A program made the translations under genes and the position numbers. Source: Lachnospiraceae bacterium (GTDB lineage Bacteria > Bacillota > Clostridia > Lachnospirales > Bianqueaceae). Taken from it: a stretch of DNA of 33,322 bases. The notes beneath the pieces were generated by a model. It saw only the letters and a list, made by a program, of their open reading frames with translations, searched no databases and had not been told where the DNA came from. The stretch is from assembly GCA_021442595.1 (NCBI GenBank), contig JABUST010000045.1:1-33322 (forward strand), given 5' to 3'. Shown piece after piece: positions 1 through 7,752 of this stretch (positions are counted from its first letter, which is position 1; the number at the start of each line of letters is the position of its first letter).

Positions 1-61
1 GAATTGCGAAGCAATTCAGGGTGAACGTCAAGTGTATCGACTAACAGGACGATGTAATCGT

Positions 62-1441
62 TCACCTGCCGCCAACAGTTATGGAAGAAACTCGGATCAG
101 AGGCTGACCCACATTTGTGGGAATGGAACCGGAGGAAGAACCGCACATACCCTGAGCCATCTCCATGTCGGAGCCGATCATATCGATCTTGGCAATGGTA
201 TCGGCGCCGGTACCTACCAGGCTGGCTCCCCGGACAGGTTCACAGATCTTTCCGTTCCGGATGATGTAGCCTTCATTGACCGCAAAGTTGAATTCGCCGG
301 TGACAGGATTCACGCTGCCGCCGCCCATTTGCTTTGCATACAGACCGTACTCGATGGAAGCGATGATATCCTCGTTCTTATCGGGACCGGGGGCAATGTA
401 AGTATTACTCATTCGGGAGGTGGGAGTATAGGCATAGCTCTGGCGGCGGGCATTGCCGGTGGGAGCCATGCCCATGCGGCGGCCGTTGAACTTGTCGATC
501 ATGTAGGTTTTTAAGACGCCGTTTTCAATGAGCACATTGCGGCGGGATGGGGTTCCCTCATCATCAAAGTTAAAGCTGCCCCATTCGTTGGGCATGGTGC
601 CGTCATCGATGGCGGTAAACTTCTCGCAGGCAACCTTCTGACCAAGCTTCCCGGCAAACTGAGAACGTCCGTAAGCCACGGAGGAAGCTTCCAGAGAGTG
701 ACCGCAGGCCTCGTGGAAGATGACACCGCCGAAACCGTTTTCAATGGCTACGGGCATTACACCGGCAGGACAGTAGCCTGCGCCGGCCATGACCACAGCC
801 TGACGGGCGGCTTCTTCTCCGGTAGCTTTGGGGCTGACAGTTTCAAAAAGTTCAATACCCTTGCGGGCGCCGGGACGGCAGCCGCCGGTCTGGGTCTCTC
901 CGTTGATCTCAGCCACAGCCTGAATGGTGAGGCGGGTGCGGATCTGACGGTCGGAAGCGAAGATGCCCTCCGTATTGGCGATCTGGATCTTATGGTCTAC
1001 ATCCAGAAAAGCTCCGGTGACCTGCTTGATGGAGTCGGCATAATTTCTGGCGGCAAAGTAGCCTTCCTTCAGAATGTCGATCTTTTCTGCGTTAGTAACA
1101 TCTGCGGGGACGATACGGATGGGATGGATATCGCCGTAGAGACGCTCCTTCAGGGTGATGCTGATTTCGGCCTTTCCCTGGCAGAGAGCTTCGGCAGCCC
1201 GCAGGGCGCAGGCCACCAGACCGGCCTCGGAAGTGTCCACGGTGGAGGCCATGACAGAGCGAAGACCCTTGTAGACCCGAACGGCTGCGCCGGCCACGAT
1301 GGAATCCTGGATCTGGCTGACCTTGGAATCGATCATATTGATCTGATGGTTCAGCGTGTTCTCTGCGAAGATCTCGGCATAATCGGCGCCGGTGGAAACT
1401 GCAGCCAGAAGGACACGCTCACATACGTCACGTGAAATCAT
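62..1441 (-). CDS. tldD: TldD/PmbA-family metalloprotease (TldD-type)
   Basis: 459 aa ORF; contains GGVIFHEACGHSLEA, the TldD-type HExxxH motif, and a C-terminal GMCGSSSGSIPTNVGQP motif typical of TldD. Confidence 0.9.
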   Translation of the reverse strand: MISRDVCERVLLAAVSTGADYAEIFAENTLNHQINMIDSKVSQIQDSIVAGAAVRVYKGLRSVMASTVDTSEAGLVACALRAAEALCQGKAEISITLKERLYGDIHPIRIVPADVTNAEKIDILKEGYFAARNYADSIKQVTGAFLDVDHKIQIANTEGIFASDRQIRTRLTIQAVAEINGETQTGGCRPGARKGIELFETVSPKATGEEAARQAVVMAGAGYCPAGVMPVAIENGFGGVIFHEACGHSLEASSVAYGRSQFAGKLGQKVACEKFTAIDDGTMPNEWGSFNFDDEGTPSRRNVLIENGVLKTYMIDKFNGRRMGMAPTGNARRQSYAYTPTSRMSNTYIAPGPDKNEDIIASIEYGLYAKQMGGGSVNPVTGEFNFAVNEGYIIRNGKICEPVRGASLVGTGADTIAKIDMIGSDMEMAQGMCGSSSGSIPTNVGQPLIRVSSITVGGR

Positions 1442-1469
1442 AGTATGAGCTCCTTGAACTTAACGGTGC

Positions 1470-2252
1470 TTATTTGGTTCCGAAGAATACGGAATCAAAG
1501 AAATCTCTGGTGGTATCTACACCAAGGGCTCCCTTGAATACGTCGGTGGAAAGGCCGCCCAGGTCAATGAGGTTGTTGGAATAACCCTGGACTGCCGCTT
1601 TCTTGGCGGCAATGCCTTCTGCATCCAGCGCAGGGGTCTCGTTGACCCACCGGGCATAGAAAGCGGTCATCTCGGCCACCATGTCATTCAGGGTTGCGGT
1701 GTGGGTATCCTGCTTTCGCATCAGTACATCCTGAACCTCATCCAGCCAGCTGGGATCGGCAGGGAAATTATCGATGCTGCTGTAGGTATCCAGCAGAGCA
1801 TTTCCTTCGGCAACCTTCTTCTGATAGGTTTCGTCCGCATTCACCATGGTGTTGTCCATTTCCATGATGTACTTGCGGGTGGCAAACATATACATAAAGT
1901 CGGTGGAGAGCAGAGGAGCATCTTTTTCGTAGGGAGTGACCACCACGGTACCCATCTGCATGAGGCCGAACATGTTCACAGTCATGACGCACACATTGCC
2001 CACATTTTCCTGGTCATACTGCTTGACCTTGAATTTCAGGACGCCGTAGATCTTGATCTCGTTGTAATCGTTGGTTATCTCGGTAAGCTCTCCGCACTGG
2101 GAAATCTCTTCCAGAACCACATCGATGGTCTCGTTCATGGCTCTTACGTTGTTGACGGAGTTGATGGTGATAGCCAGCACGATGACAGCCAGAATGCCCA
2201 GAATGATCAACCATACCTTGCCGGATTTCTTCTTGCCGTTTTTCTTGCTCAT
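1470..2252 (-). CDS. Membrane-anchored hypothetical protein; C-terminal layout resembles ferredoxin-dependent bilin reductases
   Basis: 260 aa ORF: N-terminal KKNGKKKSGK then a single hydrophobic helix, then a soluble domain with N.C....FG.MQMGTVVVTPYEKDAPLLSTDF and terminal AAVQGYSNN...GGLSTDVFKGALGVDTTRDFFDSVFFG. RBS aggagaac upstream. Confidence 0.75.
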   Translation of the reverse strand: MSKKNGKKKSGKVWLIILGILAVIVLAITINSVNNVRAMNETIDVVLEEISQCGELTEITNDYNEIKIYGVLKFKVKQYDQENVGNVCVMTVNMFGLMQMGTVVVTPYEKDAPLLSTDFMYMFATRKYIMEMDNTMVNADETYQKKVAEGNALLDTYSSIDNFPADPSWLDEVQDVLMRKQDTHTATLNDMVAEMTAFYARWVNETPALDAEGIAAKKAAVQGYSNNLIDLGGLSTDVFKGALGVDTTRDFFDSVFFGTK

Positions 2253-2366
2253 CTTTGTTCTCCTTTTTTATTTTAGTTTTTTCAGTAACTGTTTGTTGAC
2301 CGAATTGCTGCGGGGGGGCTTTTCAGTAAGCCGCATCCGCCTCGGCATTGATTGAGCCGGGCCGGA

Positions 2367-3533
2367 TCAGCCCCAGAGGTCCTCTTCTGTAGGCTTGTTC
2401 TTCTCGTCTGTCAGATCTGCGGAAGCCTCGGTTTCTTCCTCTTCGGCAGCTTTGTCTGCCTCGGAGGCAGCTTCGTCTTCAGCGTCGGAGTCTGCAGCGG
2501 CATCGGAGCCAACGGATTCAATGTCGTCGACATTGTCGGAGGCCTCTGCAGCATCGGAGCTCTCGTCATCCTGCTCGGAAGTCTCTGATGCACCGGAAAA
2601 CTCCTCATGGGCGGCGTCATCATCGTCTGCATCTAAAGAGGGGGCATATTCGTTCTTCTTGCCTTTGTTGGCTTTTTTCTTGGCTTCCACCTTGGCTCTG
2701 GCGCCCAGAATGATCATGAGGATCACACCCAGAAGAGCCATGACCACGGATACAAACACAGACACGGGGAAGTCCGTGTTCCAGACCTTCAGCTGGTCAG
2801 TCCGGAGATTCTCGATGAAAGCCCGGAGGATGCCGTAGCCGATCATGTAGACGCAGGCGGTCTGGCCTCTGAATTTGCGGTGCTTGAAGACGATCAGCAT
2901 GATGGCGAAGATGGCCAGGCAGCCGATGGACTCGTACAGGAAGGTGGGATGCACCTGAATGTAACGGACATCGCCAACTTTTACGGAGTTCTGCAGAAGC
3001 TCTGTGGTGGTGTAGGCAGCGGTCTTGATGTTAAGCCGCATGGCGAAGACGGAATCGGTGTAGGAGCCGAAGGCTTCCTGATTAAAGAAGTTGCCCCAGC
3101 GGCCGATGGCCTGTCCCAGCACCAGACCGGGCATGGCCGTGTCCAGAAGCTCCAGTACAGGCTTGTGCTTGGAACGGCAGTAGAAGACGGCAGTGAGCAC
3201 GGAGGCAATGACGGCGCCGTAGATGGCCAGCCCGCCGTTTCGGATGTTCAATATGCTCAGCAGATCGTCTTTGTAATTATCCCACTCGAAGGCAACATAG
3301 TAGGTCCGGGCGCCGATGACGCTGAAGATCAGGGCGTAGATCAGGAAATCCGTGTACATTTCGGGATCCTGCCCCGAACGCTTGGCCAGGGCTCTGGCTG
3401 TCAGCAGACCGGCCACCACACCGCAGGCGATGATGACGCCGTACCAGGCTACGTAGAAGCTGCCGATGGTGATGGCATATTTGCTTAGATGTTCGATTTC
3501 AATTCCCAGATAGGGAAACCAGATGTCGGGCAT
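2367..3533 (-). CDS. lgt: Prolipoprotein diacylglyceryl transferase with long acidic C-terminal extension
   Basis: 388 aa; multi-TM; signature GQAIGRWGNFFNQEAFG and HPTFLYES; roughly 110-aa Asp/Glu/Ala/Ser-rich tail after the last TM helix. Confidence 0.93.
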   Translation of the reverse strand: MPDIWFPYLGIEIEHLSKYAITIGSFYVAWYGVIIACGVVAGLLTARALAKRSGQDPEMYTDFLIYALIFSVIGARTYYVAFEWDNYKDDLLSILNIRNGGLAIYGAVIASVLTAVFYCRSKHKPVLELLDTAMPGLVLGQAIGRWGNFFNQEAFGSYTDSVFAMRLNIKTAAYTTTELLQNSVKVGDVRYIQVHPTFLYESIGCLAIFAIMLIVFKHRKFRGQTACVYMIGYGILRAFIENLRTDQLKVWNTDFPVSVFVSVVMALLGVILMIILGARAKVEAKKKANKGKKNEYAPSLDADDDDAAHEEFSGASETSEQDDESSDAAEASDNVDDIESVGSDAAADSDAEDEAASEADKAAEEEETEASADLTDEKNKPTEEDLWG

Positions 3534-3737
3534 GTTTGTACCAACCTTTTCTCCTAGTATAAATATAAGGAAACTTCAGACAGTATACTACAAAAACGAG
3601 TGTTATTCCAATGAAGAAATTGTTAATCTCCCTGTAGGAGAAAAGAGGGGTGCTAATTCTTACAAGTAATTCGCTAAAACGAAAGGTAGGCTGAACTTTC
3701 CCTCTTTTCATGGTAAAACATTGGCACTTCAAGTTTC

Positions 3738-3812
3738 GATTTGGGCAAAACACTCGAAAGGGTGCGACGCAAAGCTAAAGGGCCTTTCAAATGGCAGCCA
3801 GTTGCCGCAATC
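3738..3812 (+). ncRNA. Cyclic di-GMP-I riboswitch (GEMM-I) aptamer
   Basis: GGGCAAAACACTCGAAAGGGTGCGACGCAAAGCTAAAGGGCCTTTCAAATGGCAGCCAGTTGCCGC matches the GEMM-I core: GGGCAAA, P2 with GAAA tetraloop, GACGCAAAGC, then GGCAGCC-GTTGCC. P1 can form between GATT (3738-3741) and AATC (3809-3812). Confidence 0.92.
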
Positions 3813-3844
3813 AGCGTGCTGATTAGGTGTATATGTTTCATATA

Positions 3845-3875
3845 CTGCCCAAGTCAATGAACTTGGGCAGTTTTT
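3845..3875 (+). terminator. Intrinsic terminator serving as riboswitch expression platform
   Basis: CTGCCCAAGT-CAATGA-ACTTGGGCAG followed by TTTTT: 10-bp perfect stem. Confidence 0.92.
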
Positions 3876-3897
3876 CATTTACAGAAAGGAGGTCAAC

Positions 3898-4080
3898 ATG
3901 AGTGGTTATCTAACTGTTCGTGAAGTCGCTGAGAAGTGGCATGTAACCGTTCGATGTGTCCAGATTTCCTGTAAGGAAGGACGGATCGAGCGCGCGGTCA
4001 AGTTCGGAAGAGACTGGATGATCCCCGTGGATGCTGAACGCCCGGAGGATCGAAGAGTTAAATTCGGCGTGAACGTATGA
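3898..4080 (+). CDS. Small excisionase/MerR-like helix-turn-helix DNA-binding protein
   Basis: 60 aa; YLTVREVAEKWHVTVRCVQISCKEGRIERAVKFGRDWMIPVDAERP matches the HTH_17 pattern; strong RBS aaaggagg. Confidence 0.85.
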   Translation: MSGYLTVREVAEKWHVTVRCVQISCKEGRIERAVKFGRDWMIPVDAERPEDRRVKFGVNV

Positions 4081-4091
4081 AAAACTGAAAT

Positions 4092-4119
4092 GGAGCCGTA
4101 TCCCCCGGGATACGGCTCC
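4092..4119 (+). terminator. Intrinsic terminator downstream of small HTH gene
   Basis: GGAGCCGTATCCC-CC-GGGATACGGCTCC perfect inverted repeat, followed by a moderately T-rich gattcgtttta. Confidence 0.75.
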
Positions 4120-4124
4120 GATTC

Positions 4125-4228
4125 GTTTTAAGGAAAAAGGGGACAGGAATTGACATAAAGGGGATGGGCATCGACATACAGGAGATAGTCGCCGGCATAA
4201 TGAGAATATATATCAACAGAAACAGGAT
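4125..4228 (+). repeat. Degenerate direct repeats with 21-bp periodicity upstream of the DUF1538 gene
   Basis: GGAATTGACATAAAGGGGAT (4146-4165) and GGCATCGACATACAGGAGAT (4167-4186) match at 16/20 positions with 21-bp spacing. A preceding half-unit (aaaaaggggac) and weaker copies near 4188-4207 and 4209-4228 share the phase. Confidence 0.55.
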
Positions 4229-4299
4229 AGACACACGGCGGTGAAGTATGGCATAATGAAGACAGGTTATTTGTATGCTGCGGGATGGGAGGTGAAGCT

Positions 4300-5823
4300 A
4301 TGGAAAGACAGAGTCTATTGGCAGAGAAGCTGCGGGAAGCGGCTCTTTCCGTCCTGCCCATTATTTCCATCGTGTTTGTTCTTTCCCTTATTCTGGTACC
4401 GGTGCACAGCGGTTTGATCCTTTCTTTTCTCATAGGTACGGTCATGATTATTGCCGGAATGGCTCTGTTCTCCATCGGTGCGGACTCCGCCATGGCCCAG
4501 ATAGGAACCCATATCGGATCCAGGCTGACAGCCACAAAGAAGATTGGTCTTATCGTGCTGGTGAGCTTTTTGCTGGGTGTGATCATCACCGTTGCAGAGC
4601 CCGATCTTCAGGTGCTGGCTACCTATGTGCCGGATATTGATACTACGGTTCTCATCGTCCTCGTGTCCATCGGCGTGGGGGTGTTTCTGGTGGTGAGCAT
4701 GCTGCGCATCCTTTTCGGTATTCCTCTTCGCTGGCTGCTTCTGTTTTTCTATGGTCTGGTTTTTATTCTGGCGATCCTGTCCAGACCGGATTTTCTTTCC
4801 GTTGCCTTTGATTCCGGCGGCGTTACCACCGGTCCCATGACGGTGCCCTTCATCATGGCTTTGGGCGTGGGCGTATCCTCCATCCGAAGTGATGAAAAGG
4901 CTAAAGCGGACAGCTTTGGTCTCATTGCACTTTGCTCCATTGGACCCATTCTGGCAGTGCTGGTTCTGGGCTTCATCTATGATACGGATACGGCAGGAGA
5001 GACTGCTATTCTGATCCAAAACCTGGACACCTCCGTGGAGGTGGGAAAGACTTATATGGAAGCTATCCCCGACAAGCTGAAGGAGGTGGCCTTTGCCCTG
5101 CTGCCCATTGCAGGCTTTTTCCTGCTCTTTCAGATGGTCCTGCTCAGGTTGGAAAAGCGGACACTGCGGTCTATTCTGGTAGGCATCGTCTTTACTTATC
5201 TGGGTCTTGTCCTCTTCCTCACCGGCGCAAATGTGGGCTTCTCCGCTCTGGGCTTTGCCCTGGGCGGATCCATGAAGGAGCAGGGACTGCTGTGGCTTTC
5301 CATTCCCCTGGCTATGGTCATGGGCTGGTTCATCATCGGGGCAGAGCCTGCGGTGCACGTGCTGACTAAACAGGTCTATGAGCTTTCTGCAGGCGCTATC
5401 AAAGAAAAAACCATGCGGATCACCCTGGCTGCTGCCATCGCTGTGGCAAATGGGCTGGCTATACTCCGTGTGCTCACAGGACTTCCTATCTTCTGGTTCG
5501 TCCTGGTGGGCTATGCCATCGCTCTCTTTCTTTCCTTCGTCGTTTCTCCTACTTTTACAGCTATCGCCTTTGATGCCGGCGGCGTTGCCTCCGGTCCCAT
5601 GACGGCGGCCTTCATGCTGCCCTTTGCCATGGGCCTGTCCGATGCGGTAGGGGGAAACATTATGACGGATGCCTTCGGTCTGGTGGCTCTGGTGGCAGTG
5701 ATGCCTTTGATTACAGTGCAGATCATGGGCGCCGTTACAGCTCTTCGTAACAGCCGTATTCCTGTCCATGAGGCACCGGAAACGGTGGATGATGAGGTCA
5801 TTGAGCTTTGGGAGGTGGTCTGA
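4300..5823 (+). CDS. DUF1538-family membrane protein with internal duplication (putative transporter)
   Basis: About 507 aa from ATG 4300 (RBS gggaggtg). Two homologous halves each carry FDSGGVTTGPMTVPFIMALGVGVS / FDAGGVASGPMTAAFMLPFAMGLS and a DSFGLIAL / DAFGLVAL motif. Confidence 0.88.
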   Translation: MERQSLLAEKLREAALSVLPIISIVFVLSLILVPVHSGLILSFLIGTVMIIAGMALFSIGADSAMAQIGTHIGSRLTATKKIGLIVLVSFLLGVIITVAEPDLQVLATYVPDIDTTVLIVLVSIGVGVFLVVSMLRILFGIPLRWLLLFFYGLVFILAILSRPDFLSVAFDSGGVTTGPMTVPFIMALGVGVSSIRSDEKAKADSFGLIALCSIGPILAVLVLGFIYDTDTAGETAILIQNLDTSVEVGKTYMEAIPDKLKEVAFALLPIAGFFLLFQMVLLRLEKRTLRSILVGIVFTYLGLVLFLTGANVGFSALGFALGGSMKEQGLLWLSIPLAMVMGWFIIGAEPAVHVLTKQVYELSAGAIKEKTMRITLAAAIAVANGLAILRVLTGLPIFWFVLVGYAIALFLSFVVSPTFTAIAFDAGGVASGPMTAAFMLPFAMGLSDAVGGNIMTDAFGLVALVAVMPLITVQIMGAVTALRNSRIPVHEAPETVDDEVIELWEVV

Positions 5824-6501
5824 ATGGAACTGTATTATATGATTGCAGTGGTGGACCGGAACCGTGAAAAAGGGCTGCTGTCTATTTGCCGTGAGCTGGA
5901 TATCAGTATGACCCTTACCATGAACGGTTGGGGCACAGCCACCGCCTCTCATCTTCTGCTCCACAATCTGAGACCCACAGAGAAGACCATTTTTGGTGCG
6001 GTGGTTTCGGCTATCACCAGAAAGAAGATGATCCACGGGGCTGAAAGAAAGCTGTTCATTGATATTCCGGGAAACGGAATCATGATGTTTATCCCTTTAA
6101 AAAGTGTGGTCAGCCGGAGAGCGCTGGATTTCTTTACATTTAACCAGGAACTGGAAGGAGATGGTCCTGTCATGGATTTCAAGCATGAACTCATCGTTGT
6201 GATATTAAATGAAGGCTATTGTGACATGGTCATGGATTCGGCCAGAGAGGCCGGAGCCTCGGGCGGTACCATTCTGCATGCCAAGGGCACCATGGGACGG
6301 GAAACGGAAAAGTTCTACAGTGTTTCCATGGCAGAGGAGAAGGATATGCTTTACATTCTGGCTGCTGCGGAGAAAAAGACGGATATTATGCAGACTATTC
6401 AGAGAAAGTGCGGCAGCGGTACCGATGCGGGCGCCATCTGCTTTTCTCTTCCCGTCTCCGATGTGATCGGTCTTCGCCATTTGGACGAGTCAGCGTATTG
6501 A
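5824..6501 (+). CDS. Tandem PII-like (GlnB-fold) signalling protein
   Basis: 225 aa; starts just after the DUF1538 stop codon; second half has GASGGTILHAKGTMGRETEKF...GSGTDAGAICFSLPV, similar to PII proteins; the first half looks like a divergent repeat of the same fold. Confidence 0.75.
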   Translation: MELYYMIAVVDRNREKGLLSICRELDISMTLTMNGWGTATASHLLLHNLRPTEKTIFGAVVSAITRKKMIHGAERKLFIDIPGNGIMMFIPLKSVVSRRALDFFTFNQELEGDGPVMDFKHELIVVILNEGYCDMVMDSAREAGASGGTILHAKGTMGRETEKFYSVSMAEEKDMLYILAAAEKKTDIMQTIQRKCGSGTDAGAICFSLPVSDVIGLRHLDESAY

Positions 6502-6525
6502 TTTCTGTATATTGATTTCATAAAG

Positions 6526-6555
6526 AAACCGCGGGATATCATCCTGCGGTTTTTC
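6526..6555 (+). terminator. Intrinsic terminator
   Basis: AAACCGCGGGAT-ATC-ATCCTGCGGTTT plus TTTC; 12-bp stem with one G.U pair. Confidence 0.9.
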
Positions 6556-6639
6556 TTGTGAAAAAGGTCGGTTTATGCTAAAATAAAGGTTCGTGATGCA
6601 ATCTGTAAAAACACTTGCAACAAAGGAGTTTTACCATAA

Positions 6640-7737
6640 ATGAAATTAGGTATCGTAGGGCTTCCCAATGTGGGAAAGAGCACTCTGTTCAACTGCCTCA
6701 CCAAGGCAGGCTCCGCCCAGGCCGCAAATTATCCCTTCTGCACCATTGAACCCAATGTGGGCATCGCCGCCGTCCCGGACGAGAGACTGCAGGTCCTGAC
6801 TAAAATGTATGACTCTGCCAAGACCACCCCGGCCATCGTGGAGTTCGTCGACATTGCCGGTCTGGTGAAGGGGGCCAGCAAGGGAGAGGGTCTGGGAAAC
6901 CAGTTTCTGAGCCATATCCGTGAATGTGATGCCATCGTGCACGTGGTCCGCTGCTTTGAGAATGATGATATCATCCATGTGGATGGGTCTGTGGATGCCA
7001 TCCGTGACATTGAAACCATTAATCTGGAGCTGATCTTCTCCGATATGGATACCTTGGAGCGCCGTAAGGCCAAGGTGGCCAAGCAGGCCAAGATGGACAA
7101 GTCTCTGGGAGAAGAGCTGAGGGTCATCGAGAAGGTGTCTGCCGGTCTGGGAGAGGGCGTTCGGGCCAAGAATCTGGATCTGACGGATGAGGAAAAGGCC
7201 ATGATGATGACCTTTGATCTTCTCACCTCCAAGCCGGTCATCTACGCTGCCAACGTCAGCGATGATGAACTGGCAGATGACGGAGCCGGAAACGAGCAGG
7301 TGGCTAAGGTCCGTAAGTTTGCTGAGGAGCAGGGGGAAGAGGTCTTCGTGATCTGCGCTTCCATCGAGGAAGAGATCGCGGCTCTGGACCCGGATGAAAA
7401 AGAGATGTTCCTGGAGGAGCTGGGTCTGACTGCCGCCGGTCTGGACCGCCTCATTGCCGCCAGCTACCATCTGCTGGGTCTCATCTCCTACCTGACAGCA
7501 GGTCCTACAGAGAGCCGTGCCTGGACCATCCGGAAGGGTACCCTGGCTCCTCAGGCAGCCGGAAAGATCCACTCTGATTTTGAGCGGGGCTTTATCCGGG
7601 CTGAGGTGGTGGCCTACGAGGATCTCATTGCCTGCGGTTCCTACAACGGCGCTCGGGAGAAGGGTCTGGTCCGCTCTGAAGGCAAGGAGTATGTGGTGAA
7701 GGACGGCGACGTGGTGCTGTTCCGGTTTAATGTTTGA
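6640..7737 (+). CDS. ychF: Redox-regulated ATPase YchF (Obg/OLA1 family)
   Basis: 365 aa; MKLGIVGLPNVGKSTLFNCLTKAG and C-terminal TGS-type domain with GFIRAEVVAYEDLIACGSYNGAREKG. Confidence 0.97.
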   Translation: MKLGIVGLPNVGKSTLFNCLTKAGSAQAANYPFCTIEPNVGIAAVPDERLQVLTKMYDSAKTTPAIVEFVDIAGLVKGASKGEGLGNQFLSHIRECDAIVHVVRCFENDDIIHVDGSVDAIRDIETINLELIFSDMDTLERRKAKVAKQAKMDKSLGEELRVIEKVSAGLGEGVRAKNLDLTDEEKAMMMTFDLLTSKPVIYAANVSDDELADDGAGNEQVAKVRKFAEEQGEEVFVICASIEEEIAALDPDEKEMFLEELGLTAAGLDRLIAASYHLLGLISYLTAGPTESRAWTIRKGTLAPQAAGKIHSDFERGFIRAEVVAYEDLIACGSYNGAREKGLVRSEGKEYVVKDGDVVLFRFNV

Positions 7738-7752
7738 TATTGAGGAGAGTTC

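Noticed and set aside
3499-3753. 84-aa minus-strand ORF overlapping lgt start and the riboswitch
   Set aside because: Runs through the structured leader and c-di-GMP aptamer; no RBS or family match.
4315-6036. 573-aa minus-strand ORF opposite the DUF1538/PII genes
   Set aside because: His/Gln/Gly/Asp-rich translation with no domain signature; shadow ORF produced by codon bias of the real plus-strand genes.
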